Shown in pieces: positions 1 to 8,669 of a stretch of 64,000 nucleotides of DNA. Position 1 is the first letter of the stretch. The number at the start of each line of letters is the position of its first letter. The DNA is from Lachnotalea glycerini (GTDB lineage Bacteria; Bacillota; Clostridia; Lachnospirales; Lachnospiraceae). The stretch spans positions 388,651-452,650 of the forward strand of contig NZ_QICS01000003.1 of the NCBI RefSeq assembly GCF_003201285.1, written 5' to 3'. The position numbers were made by a program, and so were the translations under genes. The notes below the pieces were generated by a model that searched no databases, was not told where the DNA came from, and saw only the letters and a list, made by a program, of their open reading frames with translations.

Positions 1-92
1 AATACCGGAATCAGTGTTAACGCACAAATTAGCACAAAGATTACTCCCGATACCAATTGAAAAATTCTAGAAGACCTACTATTGATTTCCAT
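1..92 (-). CDS. Sugar ABC transporter permease, LplC/CarB-like (N-terminal fragment)
   Basis: Only the first 30 or so codons lie in the window; the gene runs off the left edge. Translation of the minus strand from ATG at 92-90 gives MEINSRSSRIFQLVSGVIFV and continues into a hydrophobic segment, the usual start of the second permease of LplB/LplC-type carbohydrate importers. The ATG overlaps the TAA of the upstream permease as TAATG, so the two are probably translationally coupled. The family call rests mainly on the partner gene and the membrane-like N-terminus. The substrate cannot be read from this fragment. Confidence 0.6.
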   Translation of the reverse strand, partial: MEINSRSSRIFQLVSGVIFVLICALTLIPV

Positions 93-1048
93 TAAATAAC
101 ACCCTCCTCACCGAATTTTTTTGCCATAGCATTTACAATCAAGAGTAACAAAACACCTACTACTGATTGAAATAATCCTACTGCAGTTGCAAAATCAAAG
201 CGCGCTGATTGCAAACCAACAGAATAAACATAGGTGCTGATAACATCTGACACACTCTTAACTAAGGTGTTACTCATCATATAAGGGCGATCAAAGCCAA
301 TCGATACCACTTGTCCTAATTTCATAATTAACATAACTGAAATTGTTCCTTTAATTTGTGGTATTGTAACATACCAGATTCTTTTAAATCTACCAGCTCC
401 ATCAATATATGCTGCCTCACCAAGGCTAGGATCTGCACCACTAAGAGCAGCCAAATAAATAATCAATCCATATCCTGCACCCTGCCATAACCCTGATATC
501 CAATAAACAGCCTGCCACATCCATGGAACTGTAAGGAAGTTTATACTCTTTCCACCAAAGGCTGTAATTATATTATTGATCATTCCACCATTAGAGCATA
601 ATTGATTAACAATACCCGCTATAATAACCCATGAGAAAAAATATGGAAGATATAATATAACCTGCGTGGATTTTTTAATCACTTTGCTATTCAATTCATA
701 CAGAAATAAGGCCAAAATAATCGGTATAGGAAAACTAATTATAATATCTCCAACATTTAAAATGAGTGTATTTTTCAATGCCATCCAGAAATCATTTGAA
801 GCAAAGGCTTCCTTAAAATGGCTTAACCCGGTCCAAGGGCTTCCCCAAACACCTCGAAATACATTATAATTTTTAAAGGCAGCCACTACTCCTATCATTG
901 GTTTATACTTAAATAAAATAAGATATATTACCGGGAGCACTAGCATCATATACAATTGGTAATTGTTTCTTATATATGTTTTTGCTGCGACTTTTTTCTT
1001 CTTTTTTCCTATGTTTTTTTGTATTGCAGTATCTGACTTCTCACGCAT
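92..1048 (-). CDS. Sugar ABC transporter permease, LplB/YteP family
   Basis: Inner-membrane subunit of an ABC importer of the LplB/YteP type, a family that takes up oligosaccharides such as pectin or xylan fragments. About six hydrophobic segments are visible, beginning near residue 30 (MMLVLPVIYLILF). The EAA loop that contacts the ATPase is present late in the protein (EAAYIDGAGRFKRIWYVTIP). The ATG at 1048 is chosen because AAGGAGGA sits just upstream; an in-frame ATG at 1093 has no such site and lies almost at the predicted transcription start. The next gene starts by TAATG overlap. The binding protein and ATPase are not in the window; this family often shares an ATPase encoded elsewhere. 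The substrate is unknown. The pectinesterase at 5.2 kb makes a pectic substrate conceivable, but that is a guess. Confidence 0.85.
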   Translation of the reverse strand: MREKSDTAIQKNIGKKKKKVAAKTYIRNNYQLYMMLVLPVIYLILFKYKPMIGVVAAFKNYNVFRGVWGSPWTGLSHFKEAFASNDFWMALKNTLILNVGDIIISFPIPIILALFLYELNSKVIKKSTQVILYLPYFFSWVIIAGIVNQLCSNGGMINNIITAFGGKSINFLTVPWMWQAVYWISGLWQGAGYGLIIYLAALSGADPSLGEAAYIDGAGRFKRIWYVTIPQIKGTISVMLIMKLGQVVSIGFDRPYMMSNTLVKSVSDVISTYVYSVGLQSARFDFATAVGLFQSVVGVLLLLIVNAMAKKFGEEGVI

Positions 1049-1104
1049 ACATCTTCCTCCTTGTTTTTCTATTGGTCGATAGTTTCTCATCACTGAATTC
1101 GTTC

Positions 1105-1134
1105 AATATACAAATGAACTTAAGGTAATGTCAA
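1105..1134 (-). promoter_or_regulatory. Sigma-A-type promoter of the LplB-like permease operon
   Basis: On the minus strand a perfect -35 TTGACA (1134-1129) is followed after 18 bases by TATATT (1110-1105). Transcription would begin near 1098, about 50 bases before the chosen ATG at 1048, which fits that start and disfavours the upstream ATG. Confidence 0.6.
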
Positions 1135-1366
1135 AATATCAAATATTTACAATACAAATCACCTTATTTGTAGCAAATTACTTATCTTGTTTAAAATATA
1201 GCATTCACACATAATAGTTTCTACGTATTATTTGTTAATTTTGTATAATTTTATCGCATATTTTGCTTAGTCATTTATGATGAATGCCCAGTTACTCAAA
1301 TTTTATTCAAAATTGCTATTAATATTCATAAAATAAGCGAAATAAGAAAAAAGCGGTCAAGGCAAT

Positions 1367-1402
1367 AAAAAAACAAGAAGCTGTTATTATTTCAGCTCCT
1401 TG
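1367..1402 (-). terminator. Rho-independent terminator of murA
   Basis: Minus strand: CAAGGAGCTG, nine-base loop, CAGCTTCTTG, then seven T. The 10-bp stem contains one G-T pair. It lies 15 bases after the murA stop codon. Confidence 0.9.
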
Positions 1403-1416
1403 CATTTATTTATATA

Positions 1417-2709
1417 TTAACCAATTTTCAGTTTAAATTTTTGTATATCTTTTTCCGTTTCGACCTTATCTATATTTCCTCCAAGACTGCGAAGCTTCTC
1501 ATCAAAGTCTTCGTAACCCCGTTCAATATAAATAATATCCTCTACGGTAGTATAGCCCTCTGCTGCCAGACCTGCAATTACTAAAGCAGCACCTGCTCTT
1601 AGATCCGGAGCATTGACCTGTGCTCCTGTTAATTTCATAACACCATCGATGATAGCAGTATTACCTTCTACCTTAATACTAGCTCCCATTCTGGTAAGCT
1701 CATCTACATATTTAAATCGGTTTTCAAAAATACTTTCTGTCACTATACTTGTCCCTACAGATACAGCCAGCGTAACAGAGAATTGAGGCTGCATATCTGT
1801 CGGAAATCCGGGATATGGTAATGTCTTGACATGGGTATGCTCTAACCTTTTTGCTGCTACCACACGCACAGCGTCATCAAGTTCCTCCACTTCACAACCC
1901 ATTTCAACCAATTTAGCTGTAATTGCCTCCAGATGCTTTGGTATCACCTTTTTAACTGTTACATCACCCATTGTAGCTGCTGCTGCCAACATGAAAGTTC
2001 CTGCTTCTATTTGATCAGGGATAATAGAATATTCACTTTTGTGTAGCTTTTCTACTCCAAGAATTCGAATCACATCTGTTCCTGCTCCCTTAATATTAGC
2101 ACCCATACTATTTAAGAAGTTAGCTACATCAACGATATGTGGCTCCTTTGCTGCATTCTCAATAATCGTGCTGCCATATGCCATAGCAGCCGCCATCATA
2201 ATATTGATGGTTGCTCCAACAGATACCACATCAAGATAAATATGACTTCCGACCAAATTATCTGCTTTGGTCTTTATCAAACCATGTTCAATTGACACTT
2301 CTGTTCCTAATGCTTTAAATCCTTTAATATGCTGGTCTATTGGTCTGCTTCCTATGTTGCACCCACCTGGTAAAGCTACCTCAGCTCTTTTATATTTTCC
2401 AAGCAAGGCTCCAATTAAATAATAGGACGCCCTTATCTTCTTTATATACTCATTATCAATCGTTGTACCTTTTATATTTGAACCGTTTATCTTAACTGTA
2501 TGTCTGTCTACTCTGTCAACACTTGCACCGATTTCCTCAATTGCCTGTAACAAAACATTAATATCCCTAACATCCGGCATGTTATCTATCAAAACTGTCT
2601 CATCTGTCATAATGGATGCTGCTAGTATTGCAAGTGCAGCATTTTTAGCACCGCCTATTTCCACTTCTCCAACCAGTGGATTACCGCCCTTTATAATATA
2701 CTGTTCCAT
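1417..2709 (-). CDS. murA: UDP-N-acetylglucosamine 1-carboxyvinyltransferase MurA
   Basis: First committed step of peptidoglycan synthesis in the cytoplasm: transfer of enolpyruvate from PEP to UDP-GlcNAc. The N-terminus MEQYIIKGGNPLVGEVEI and the GAKNAALAILAA segment are typical. The catalytic-loop cysteine is present near residue 115 in PGGCNIGSRPIDQH; this Cys confers fosfomycin sensitivity in the family. At 430 residues it is close to the usual 417-430. The ATG at 2709 is preferred to an in-frame ATG 8 codons upstream because GAGGTG lies just before it. It is monocistronic, with its own terminator. Many Firmicutes have two MurA paralogues and the sequence alone does not say which this is. 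Confidence 0.96.
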   Translation of the reverse strand: MEQYIIKGGNPLVGEVEIGGAKNAALAILAASIMTDETVLIDNMPDVRDINVLLQAIEEIGASVDRVDRHTVKINGSNIKGTTIDNEYIKKIRASYYLIGALLGKYKRAEVALPGGCNIGSRPIDQHIKGFKALGTEVSIEHGLIKTKADNLVGSHIYLDVVSVGATINIMMAAAMAYGSTIIENAAKEPHIVDVANFLNSMGANIKGAGTDVIRILGVEKLHKSEYSIIPDQIEAGTFMLAAAATMGDVTVKKVIPKHLEAITAKLVEMGCEVEELDDAVRVVAAKRLEHTHVKTLPYPGFPTDMQPQFSVTLAVSVGTSIVTESIFENRFKYVDELTRMGASIKVEGNTAIIDGVMKLTGAQVNAPDLRAGAALVIAGLAAEGYTTVEDIIYIERGYEDFDEKLRSLGGNIDKVETEKDIQKFKLKIG

Positions 2710-3035
2710 AATACACCTCATATTAAATTCCAATTTACTTAATTTATTTATAATTTCATCTAATGTCTATTATACTTTTATCAAATGCCATAATACATCT
2801 TTTTACTTTACACACATTATACTATAGTACATCAAAACATGTAATATGGCAACAACTTCTTAGTAAAACTATTGCTTTTTTTTCAAAAAATTTTACTATA
2901 AAAACATACATATTATAAAGTATCATTCTTCATAATTATATTCATAAACTGGCCAGTCTGCTAACATAATTTTTACCAAAAATGCTTTATATAGAATAAA
3001 TTTACTCTATATAAAGCATTTGCAATATCTGAAAA
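2710..3035. other. Intergenic region upstream of murA
   Basis: Very AT-rich and without a credible gene. Two minus-strand TATAAT hexamers (2774-2769 and 2821-2816) could be -10 boxes for murA, but neither has a good -35. The only strong element is the hairpin at 2981-3020. Confidence 0.45.
2981..3020 (-). terminator. Hairpin terminator after the M23 peptidase gene
   Basis: A perfect 15-bp stem, AATGCTTTATATAGA (2981-2995) with its complement at 3006-3020, lies 15 bases past the peptidase stop codon. On the minus strand the stem runs into TTTTTGG, so the T tract is short. The stem is AT-rich. Confidence 0.65.
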
Positions 3036-4574
3036 TCAATTCAAGTAATTTAATGGATTTACTTGACTTCCATTTTCAATTATTTCAAAATGAATATGCG
3101 GTCCTGTACTTCTTCCCGTATTTCCGCTAAGTGCTATTTTTTCACCCTGTGATACATTATCTCCTGCACTCACAAGTATTTTACTTAAATGACCATATCT
3201 GGTTTGTTTTCCATCGGAGTGCTTAATGGTGATACAATAGCCATAGCCATTAGACCAACCAGCACTTACAACCTGTCCACCGCATGAAGCCTTGACTGCG
3301 GTTCCAATCGGGCATGACCAATCGATTCCTTTGTGCATTTTTCCCCATCTTTTTCCAAAACCAGATGAAAAATTTCCTCCTGTAATTGGCTTTATAAACG
3401 TAGGTGGCTCTTGCGTTCCTATCTCTATAATGGTAGGAACTGCCTCTGTAATTACATCTTCATTTAATACTTCTCGATTTGTTTCTTCCCCATTTCTCTT
3501 GGTTATCTTAGCTGTTACTTCCCGGTAACCTGTACTTCCTTCTTGTTTTACCTCCTGCTTCGTGGTGTACCAACTGTCATTTTCTATGTATTCAACCGCA
3601 ACCTCATATTCCTCCTCATAGGTTGTTTGCTCTGCTACAAGAACTGATAGCTCAGGTTCAGGTACCGTAACCACGATTTCATCTCCAATTTGAATTACTG
3701 AATCTGCATCCAACTGCTCATTCATTTCAACGATTTTAGCAACGGTAGTGTTATTTTTTTCGGCTACTACGGATAGGCAATCTCCTGATGCTACCTCGTA
3801 TATCTTATTTTGCTCCTGATCATTAGTAACCATACTAATAGCAGTATCTAAATCCAAAATAGACTCAACAGGCACATAGGTTTCAACCACTTCAACTTCC
3901 TCTTCAAAGCCAATCGAAAGAATTCCATCCTCTTTCGCCTGATCCTGCAAAGACGTGTCATCTGTCGTTAGAACCTCACCAGCGGCTGCCTCCGTGTTGC
4001 CAACTGTATCTGCTTGGTTCTTGGATTTTTCCATTTTGACAATACTTGGTTCCATTACATCAAGCTCTTTATTCTCCTCTAAGACAAGTTCAATCGAAAA
4101 TTCATTTTTCTCGTCATATTTATTTTTTGCAGCATTTAAAAGTTCTATTACTGCCTCCTTACTTGGTAATGTTATGGAAAAATCATCAATTTTAACAGTA
4201 TACGCCTTTTGCTTTGTTTCTACTATGCTCGCATTCAACTCATTATATACATTCTTCTTCACAGCCTCCATATCATCTATTTTCCCAATCAATTTTTTAT
4301 CTGCAATGATATCCAGTTGATAATCCATATAGACAATATCTTGTGATTGCGCCGCAAGCTGCTTTCTAACCTCTGTGACGATATCTGTGGCCGTCTGCTC
4401 TAAAAGTACACTACCTTGTTGCTTTCCATTTATTACAACACGATAAAAAGTTCCGTCTTTATCACCCCGGTTGCTGGTAATAGGGTTTGCAAGCAGCATA
4501 AAAATGCAAGTGGAAAACGCACTGACTGCATATGTAAATTTAATTTTACTGCTAAATTTTGTTAGTCTCTTCAT
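3036..4574 (-). CDS. LysM/G5/M23 cell-wall metallopeptidase
   Basis: Predicted exported zinc endopeptidase acting on peptidoglycan cross-bridges. A signal anchor lies near residues 13-30, followed by a long N-terminal region and an acidic linker. A LysM domain spans about 257-300 (YEVASGDCLSVVAEK..., IQIGDEIVV) and a G5-like domain about 305-385. The C-terminal M23 domain has the metal ligands in HKGIDW and HIHFE plus the conserved YGHLS. It ends almost directly after the catalytic domain. The start overlaps the stop of the upstream shikimate kinase gene as ATGA, so translation is probably coupled. LysM-G5-M23 proteins are common in Clostridia and are thought to act in growth or sporulation; the specific role here is not evident. 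Confidence 0.9.
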   Translation of the reverse strand: MKRLTKFSSKIKFTYAVSAFSTCIFMLLANPITSNRGDKDGTFYRVVINGKQQGSVLLEQTATDIVTEVRKQLAAQSQDIVYMDYQLDIIADKKLIGKIDDMEAVKKNVYNELNASIVETKQKAYTVKIDDFSITLPSKEAVIELLNAAKNKYDEKNEFSIELVLEENKELDVMEPSIVKMEKSKNQADTVGNTEAAAGEVLTTDDTSLQDQAKEDGILSIGFEEEVEVVETYVPVESILDLDTAISMVTNDQEQNKIYEVASGDCLSVVAEKNNTTVAKIVEMNEQLDADSVIQIGDEIVVTVPEPELSVLVAEQTTYEEEYEVAVEYIENDSWYTTKQEVKQEGSTGYREVTAKITKRNGEETNREVLNEDVITEAVPTIIEIGTQEPPTFIKPITGGNFSSGFGKRWGKMHKGIDWSCPIGTAVKASCGGQVVSAGWSNGYGYCITIKHSDGKQTRYGHLSKILVSAGDNVSQGEKIALSGNTGRSTGPHIHFEIIENGSQVNPLNYLN

Positions 4575-5068
4575 ATATTAATAGCCTCTGTTATGGTTGT
4601 AATCGTTTCTTCCACGGTTAAATTTTCCTCATTAATTATGATATCTGCATACTTATCATACAGCATGGTTCTTTCCTCATACAAATCTTTCAAGGTTTGT
4701 CCATCTCTTAAAGCTACACCCCTTCCTTTAATATCACTTAAACGCTCTTCAATCTGTTCATAAGATAGCTTTAAATAAATAATCTTACCTATGCTCTTAA
4801 AATTTGCCATTGCTTCTTTCCCATATACTGCGCTGCCTCCTGTCGCAATGACTGCCCGATGAACCTGTAAGGAAGCGTTAATCTGATTTTCTATTTCAAT
4901 AAAGCCTTGTACACCTTCTGCTGATATTATTTCATGTAAAAGTCTTTTTTTTCTTTCTTGTATTACTAAATCCGAATCTATAAACTGATATCCCAAAACC
5001 TTTGCCAAAATAACTCCTACCGTACTTTTTCCAACTCCGGGCATTCCAATTATTATCAAATTATCCAT
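4571..5068 (-). CDS. aroK: Shikimate kinase
   Basis: Phosphorylates shikimate at the 3-hydroxyl in the chorismate pathway. The Walker A motif GMPGVGKST is at residue 8-16, followed by DSDLVIQ (shikimate-binding Asp), ATGGSAVY and a lid-region arginine (KGRGVALR). The 165-residue length is normal. The ATG at 5068 is chosen because GAGGAT lies 6-7 bases upstream; the open frame extends 23 codons further without a better site. It stands apart from other aro genes and its stop overlaps the start of the M23 peptidase by four bases (ATGA). Confidence 0.9.
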   Translation of the reverse strand: MDNLIIIGMPGVGKSTVGVILAKVLGYQFIDSDLVIQERKKRLLHEIISAEGVQGFIEIENQINASLQVHRAVIATGGSAVYGKEAMANFKSIGKIIYLKLSYEQIEERLSDIKGRGVALRDGQTLKDLYEERTMLYDKYADIIINEENLTVEETITTITEAINI

Positions 5069-5234
5069 TTCTATCCTCATCTTTCTCATATGGTAACTCT
5101 TATTTAATATGTTATTAAAAATTACGTAAAATATCAAGTACTATCTTTTAAATTATGTTATACTATTTAGCAAATATCTGGAAAACCAACAGATGAAAGA
5201 TGAAAAAGACAAATAAAGGAGAGGATTTAAGCTT

Positions 5235-6176
5235 ATGATTACTATTGACCCAAACGGGCAAGGAGATTTCACATCAATTGAAGCTGCATTAGCTTCTGTA
5301 GAAAAAGATACAAGCCCAATACAATTATTTATAAAAGCCGGTATTTATAAAGAAAGAATTGAAATTACAAGACCCAATATTGCTTTGATTGGTGAAAATC
5401 GTGAAAATACGATTATAACCAATGATTATTATGCAAAAATGAAAATGGAGGACGGTTCTCTTCGAAGAACCTTTCGTACCTACAGCGTATTTTTGGATGG
5501 AAAAAATATAACAGCCGAAAATCTCACCTTTGTAAATTCCTCAGGACTTGGTAAAGATGTAGGTCAGGCAATAGCTGTTTATGCAGAAGGGGATTTTCTC
5601 ACTTTTAAAAATTGCTCTTTTCTTGGAAGTCAGGACACTTTGTTTACAGGCCCTTTACCCCCAACGGTGATTGAGCCAGGCGGCTTTACAGGTCCAAAAG
5701 AATTCGCTCCTAGAATCAATAGCCGCCAATTATATGAGAATTGCTACATTCAAGGTGACATTGATTTTATTTTCGGAAGTGCAACTGCTTACTTTGATAA
5801 TTGTGAAATCTTTTCTCAAAATATTAATCAGGAAGTAAACGGCTATGTCACTGCTCCATCTACTCCCCAAGAGCAGGAATTTGGGTATGTTTTCAATCAT
5901 TGCCACTTGATAGGAGATTGTCCCAAGGAAAGCGTATACTTAGGCCGCCCATGGCGTAATTATGCCAAGGCGGTATTTATGAATTGTGAAATGGGTGCAC
6001 ATATTAAAAGGGAAGGTTTTCATGATTGGAATAAAACAGATTCACATGCTACTACATTCTTTGCCGAATACAATAGCTATGGTCCAGGAGCAAATGACAA
6101 AGCCAGAGCACCTTGGGTAAAAATCCTAAACGAAGAGGAAGCTAAGATATTTTCTAAAGATAATGTTTTTAAATAA
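5235..6176 (+). CDS. Pectinesterase (pectin methylesterase, CE8), no signal peptide
   Basis: Hydrolyses methyl esters of galacturonan. The right-handed beta-helix family signatures are all present: GQAIAVYAEGD, GSQDTLF (catalytic Asp region), GDIDFIFGSATAYFDNCEI (second catalytic Asp) and YLGRPWRNYAKAVF (active-site Arg and Trp). The protein begins directly with the enzyme (MITIDPNGQGDFTSIEAAL) and has no signal peptide or anchor, so it probably acts in the cytoplasm on imported oligogalacturonides. At 313 residues it is a bare catalytic domain. AGGAGAGG lies about 10 bases before the ATG. It is the only plus-strand gene in the first 11 kb and stands alone. Confidence 0.93.
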   Translation: MITIDPNGQGDFTSIEAALASVEKDTSPIQLFIKAGIYKERIEITRPNIALIGENRENTIITNDYYAKMKMEDGSLRRTFRTYSVFLDGKNITAENLTFVNSSGLGKDVGQAIAVYAEGDFLTFKNCSFLGSQDTLFTGPLPPTVIEPGGFTGPKEFAPRINSRQLYENCYIQGDIDFIFGSATAYFDNCEIFSQNINQEVNGYVTAPSTPQEQEFGYVFNHCHLIGDCPKESVYLGRPWRNYAKAVFMNCEMGAHIKREGFHDWNKTDSHATTFFAEYNSYGPGANDKARAPWVKILNEEEAKIFSKDNVFK

Positions 6177-6221
6177 ACTTATTTTAAAAAGTGTTTTTGA
6201 ATGGATCATAAGGTTCAACCG

Positions 6222-6911
6222 TTAATTTGAGTGATTGTCAGTTAGTATGGATAGTTTTCCTTTCTCTAACTGCAGCACTTGATTCGCAAACCAAAAAGCA
6301 ACCTCTGTATCATGAGAGATAAATAGAAATGTCAGATTACGTTTTTTTTGTATCTGCTTTAAAATATTTAAAATTTGAGCCTGAACAGAAATGTCAAGCA
6401 TAGAGGTGGCCTCATCTAATATTAGTACTTTTGGTTCTAATAACAGTGCTCTGCATAATGCAGCTCTTTGGATTTCGCCTCCACTTACTTGGTAAGGATA
6501 TCGGTTTAGAATCGCCTCATTTAATTTCAAAGCATGAATTAACTTTTGAATCTTTTCTTTTGTATCCGTACGGTTCAAGTGATGGATAGCAACTGCTTCC
6601 ATAACGCTTTTTCCCAATGTCCAGTTTGGATCAAAAAAAGACTCCGGATGTTGGGAAATATACTGAACCTCACGCCGATACTGTTTTATCTGTCTCTTAT
6701 TCTTTATGTCAAGTCTCACCCCACGGTAATAAATTTCCCCTTCATTGAACGGTTCCAAAAGCAAAAGAATTCTTGCCAATGTGCTTTTGCCACTGCCGCT
6801 TGAACCCATAAGACCTATGGAGTCTCCCTCATGGATCTTTAAACTTACATCATTCAAAACCTGTGTCTCGTTTTTTTGCCACTTTTTTGATACATTTTTC
6901 ATCTCAATCAT
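6222..6911 (-). CDS. Peptide/nickel-family ABC importer ATPase (DppF/NikE-like)
   Basis: Second ATPase of the five-gene importer. It has Walker A (GSSGSGKST), the signature VSGGEIQRAALCRAL and Walker B with catalytic Glu (VLILDEATSMLD). At 229 residues it is short for DppF proteins and lacks the C-terminal oligopeptide-transporter extension that its partner carries, which is common in NikE-type proteins. Its start overlaps the end of the upstream ATPase by eight bases. It is the last gene of the riboswitch-controlled operon. Confidence 0.92.
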   Translation of the reverse strand: MIEMKNVSKKWQKNETQVLNDVSLKIHEGDSIGLMGSSGSGKSTLARILLLLEPFNEGEIYYRGVRLDIKNKRQIKQYRREVQYISQHPESFFDPNWTLGKSVMEAVAIHHLNRTDTKEKIQKLIHALKLNEAILNRYPYQVSGGEIQRAALCRALLLEPKVLILDEATSMLDISVQAQILNILKQIQKKRNLTFLFISHDTEVAFWFANQVLQLEKGKLSILTDNHSN

Positions 6912-7839
6912 ATAGAAAACACCTTACCATTTCCTCATTATTCCCATATTCTGTTGGTGACTGCTTTCTGCATACAGGCATAGCTTTACTACATCTGGAT
7001 GCGAATCTGCACCCTAGCATAATTTCCCCCGGCGCCGGCGACTTTCCTTCCATTGCATGCATTCCGTGGGATGGAAATGAATCCAAAAGACCTTTTGTAT
7101 AAGGATGTCTGGGATTACTTAACACATTTTTCCCTTTTTCAATTATCTGACCGCTATACATCACTGCCACACTATCACACAGCTTTTCTGCAAGAACAAT
7201 ATCATGAGTAATGATTATCATTCCTTCTACTCCATGCTTTTTTATCTGTCTTAGATTTTCATATGTCTGCTCGCGCAAATCATAATCTAATCCTTTTGAA
7301 GGCTCATCGGCCAATATCCAATTCGCATCAGAGGCAATCCCCATAGCGGAGGATATTCTTTGCTTCATACCACCGCTTAATTGAAACGGATAAGACTGTA
7401 GAACCCGTGTTAACTGTTCCTTTGGAAATCCAAAATCTTTCAATAATCCATAAAGTTTTTTATTATGTTCAGAAAAATCACCTTGACTTAGCCGAATTGC
7501 TTCCATGAGTTGACCTTTTATTTTTCTTACAGGATTTAAAGAGTCTGCTGGATTTTGAGCGATGAACCCAATTTCTCTTCCTCTGAGATTTCGCATTTGT
7601 TTTGGAGACATCCGAAATAAATCATTTTCGCCAAGCCATATAGAACCCGATATCTGTGCATAAATTGGAAGAAGCCCCAAAATCGCCAGTCCTAATACAG
7701 ATTTTCCACAGCCGCTCTCACCTATAATTGCGGTTATTTCACCGGATTGAAACGTAGTAGTAACTCCGACGGCTGCCTCAACAAACCCCTCTTTTACCGG
7801 AAAACGTATTTCAACTTGATCCAGTCTGATATCTCTCAT
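6904..7839 (-). CDS. Peptide/nickel-family ABC importer ATPase (DppD/NikD-like)
   Basis: First ATPase of the importer. Walker A is GESGCGKS, the signature LSGGMKQRISSAM and Walker B WILADEPSKGLD. The C-terminal oligopeptide-transporter ATPase domain is present (GEIMLGCRFASRC...C), with the cysteines that bind an iron-sulphur cluster in some homologues. The ATG at 7839 overlaps the TGA of the upstream permease by one base (TGATG), with GGAGG nine bases upstream; a GTG one codon earlier is also possible. It should pair with the shorter ATPase downstream. Confidence 0.93.
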   Translation of the reverse strand: MRDIRLDQVEIRFPVKEGFVEAAVGVTTTFQSGEITAIIGESGCGKSVLGLAILGLLPIYAQISGSIWLGENDLFRMSPKQMRNLRGREIGFIAQNPADSLNPVRKIKGQLMEAIRLSQGDFSEHNKKLYGLLKDFGFPKEQLTRVLQSYPFQLSGGMKQRISSAMGIASDANWILADEPSKGLDYDLREQTYENLRQIKKHGVEGMIIITHDIVLAEKLCDSVAVMYSGQIIEKGKNVLSNPRHPYTKGLLDSFPSHGMHAMEGKSPAPGEIMLGCRFASRCSKAMPVCRKQSPTEYGNNEEMVRCFLYD

Positions 7840-8669
7840 CACTGATAACCTCCAGCCTCTCCCGTTTTTTTATCAAAAATATCTCTTAGCATATCTCCTA
7901 TCAGATTAATACTCAAAAGTAAAAGAAACATGCATAAGCCTGGGATAATAATAAGGTGAGGAGACGAACGAAAATTCATTCTGGCATCACTTATCATCAC
8001 GCTCCAATCAGGAGTAGGAGGCTGGACGCCCAGTCCCAGAAAACTTAACGCGGCTATGGAAAGAATACATCTTCCCATTCTGGTTGCAAATAAGACAATC
8101 GTATTACCTTTCATGTTTGGAATCACATGCTTTCGTATAATCGTACCATTGCTTGCTCCCAGGCATTTTAGACCTTCGATAAAATTTTCTGTCTTTAGTT
8201 TTAATACTTCCGTTCTCACAATTCTGGCAAATCCTGTCCAGCTTGTAATAACAAGCGCAATCATAAGACTTTTCATACTTGATCCCATAATTCCTGCTAT
8301 AGCTATCATTAAACTAGTACCTGGAAGACCTTGAAATATATTCAAAATTACCATAAGCACTTCGTCAACCAGACCACCGTAATATGCAGATAATGTTCCT
8401 ATCATCATACCAATTAGCATGGAAGCAGCAGTGGCTGCCAAAGCTATAAGCATAGAACTTCTTCCGCCATACAAGATACGGCTTAGCATATCTCGTCCAA
8501 GAATATCCGTACCCATTAGGTGTTGACGTGAAGGTGGCATAAGTGTTTGCGTCATATCAACAGCATACGGATTGCTCGGTGCCAAGATAGGGGCAAAAAT
8601 GCTGCATACTATGATAACAAAAAGGAGAATCACACCCAGTATCCCAGGTATCATTTGCTTTTTTTTCAT
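7839..8669 (-). CDS. Peptide/nickel-family ABC importer permease (DppC/NikC-like)
   Basis: Second membrane subunit of the importer. An N-terminal hydrophobic segment (GILGVILLFVIIVCSIFAP) is followed by the family motif HLMGTDILGRDMLSRILYGG, then further membrane segments and an EAA-type loop (GLKCLGASNGTIIRKHVIPN). The ATG at 8669 is chosen because it overlaps the TGA of the upstream permease as ATGA and has GGAGG just before it; the open frame runs 14 codons further into the upstream gene. At 276 residues the length is standard. Confidence 0.93.
   Translation of the reverse strand: MKKKQMIPGILGVILLFVIIVCSIFAPILAPSNPYAVDMTQTLMPPSRQHLMGTDILGRDMLSRILYGGRSSMLIALAATAASMLIGMMIGTLSAYYGGLVDEVLMVILNIFQGLPGTSLMIAIAGIMGSSMKSLMIALVITSWTGFARIVRTEVLKLKTENFIEGLKCLGASNGTIIRKHVIPNMKGNTIVLFATRMGRCILSIAALSFLGLGVQPPTPDWSVMISDARMNFRSSPHLIIIPGLCMFLLLLSINLIGDMLRDIFDKKTGEAGGYQ

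Larger units (their letters stand above)
1049..1416. other. Intergenic region between the LplB-like permease and murA
   Basis: AT-rich stretch without a convincing ORF. It holds the promoter of the permease operon (1105-1134) and the murA terminator (1367-1402). Nothing else was recognised. Confidence 0.6.

Noticed and set aside
1826-2239. Plus-strand ORFs inside murA
   Set aside because: Shadows of the murA codon pattern; low complexity, no ribosome site.
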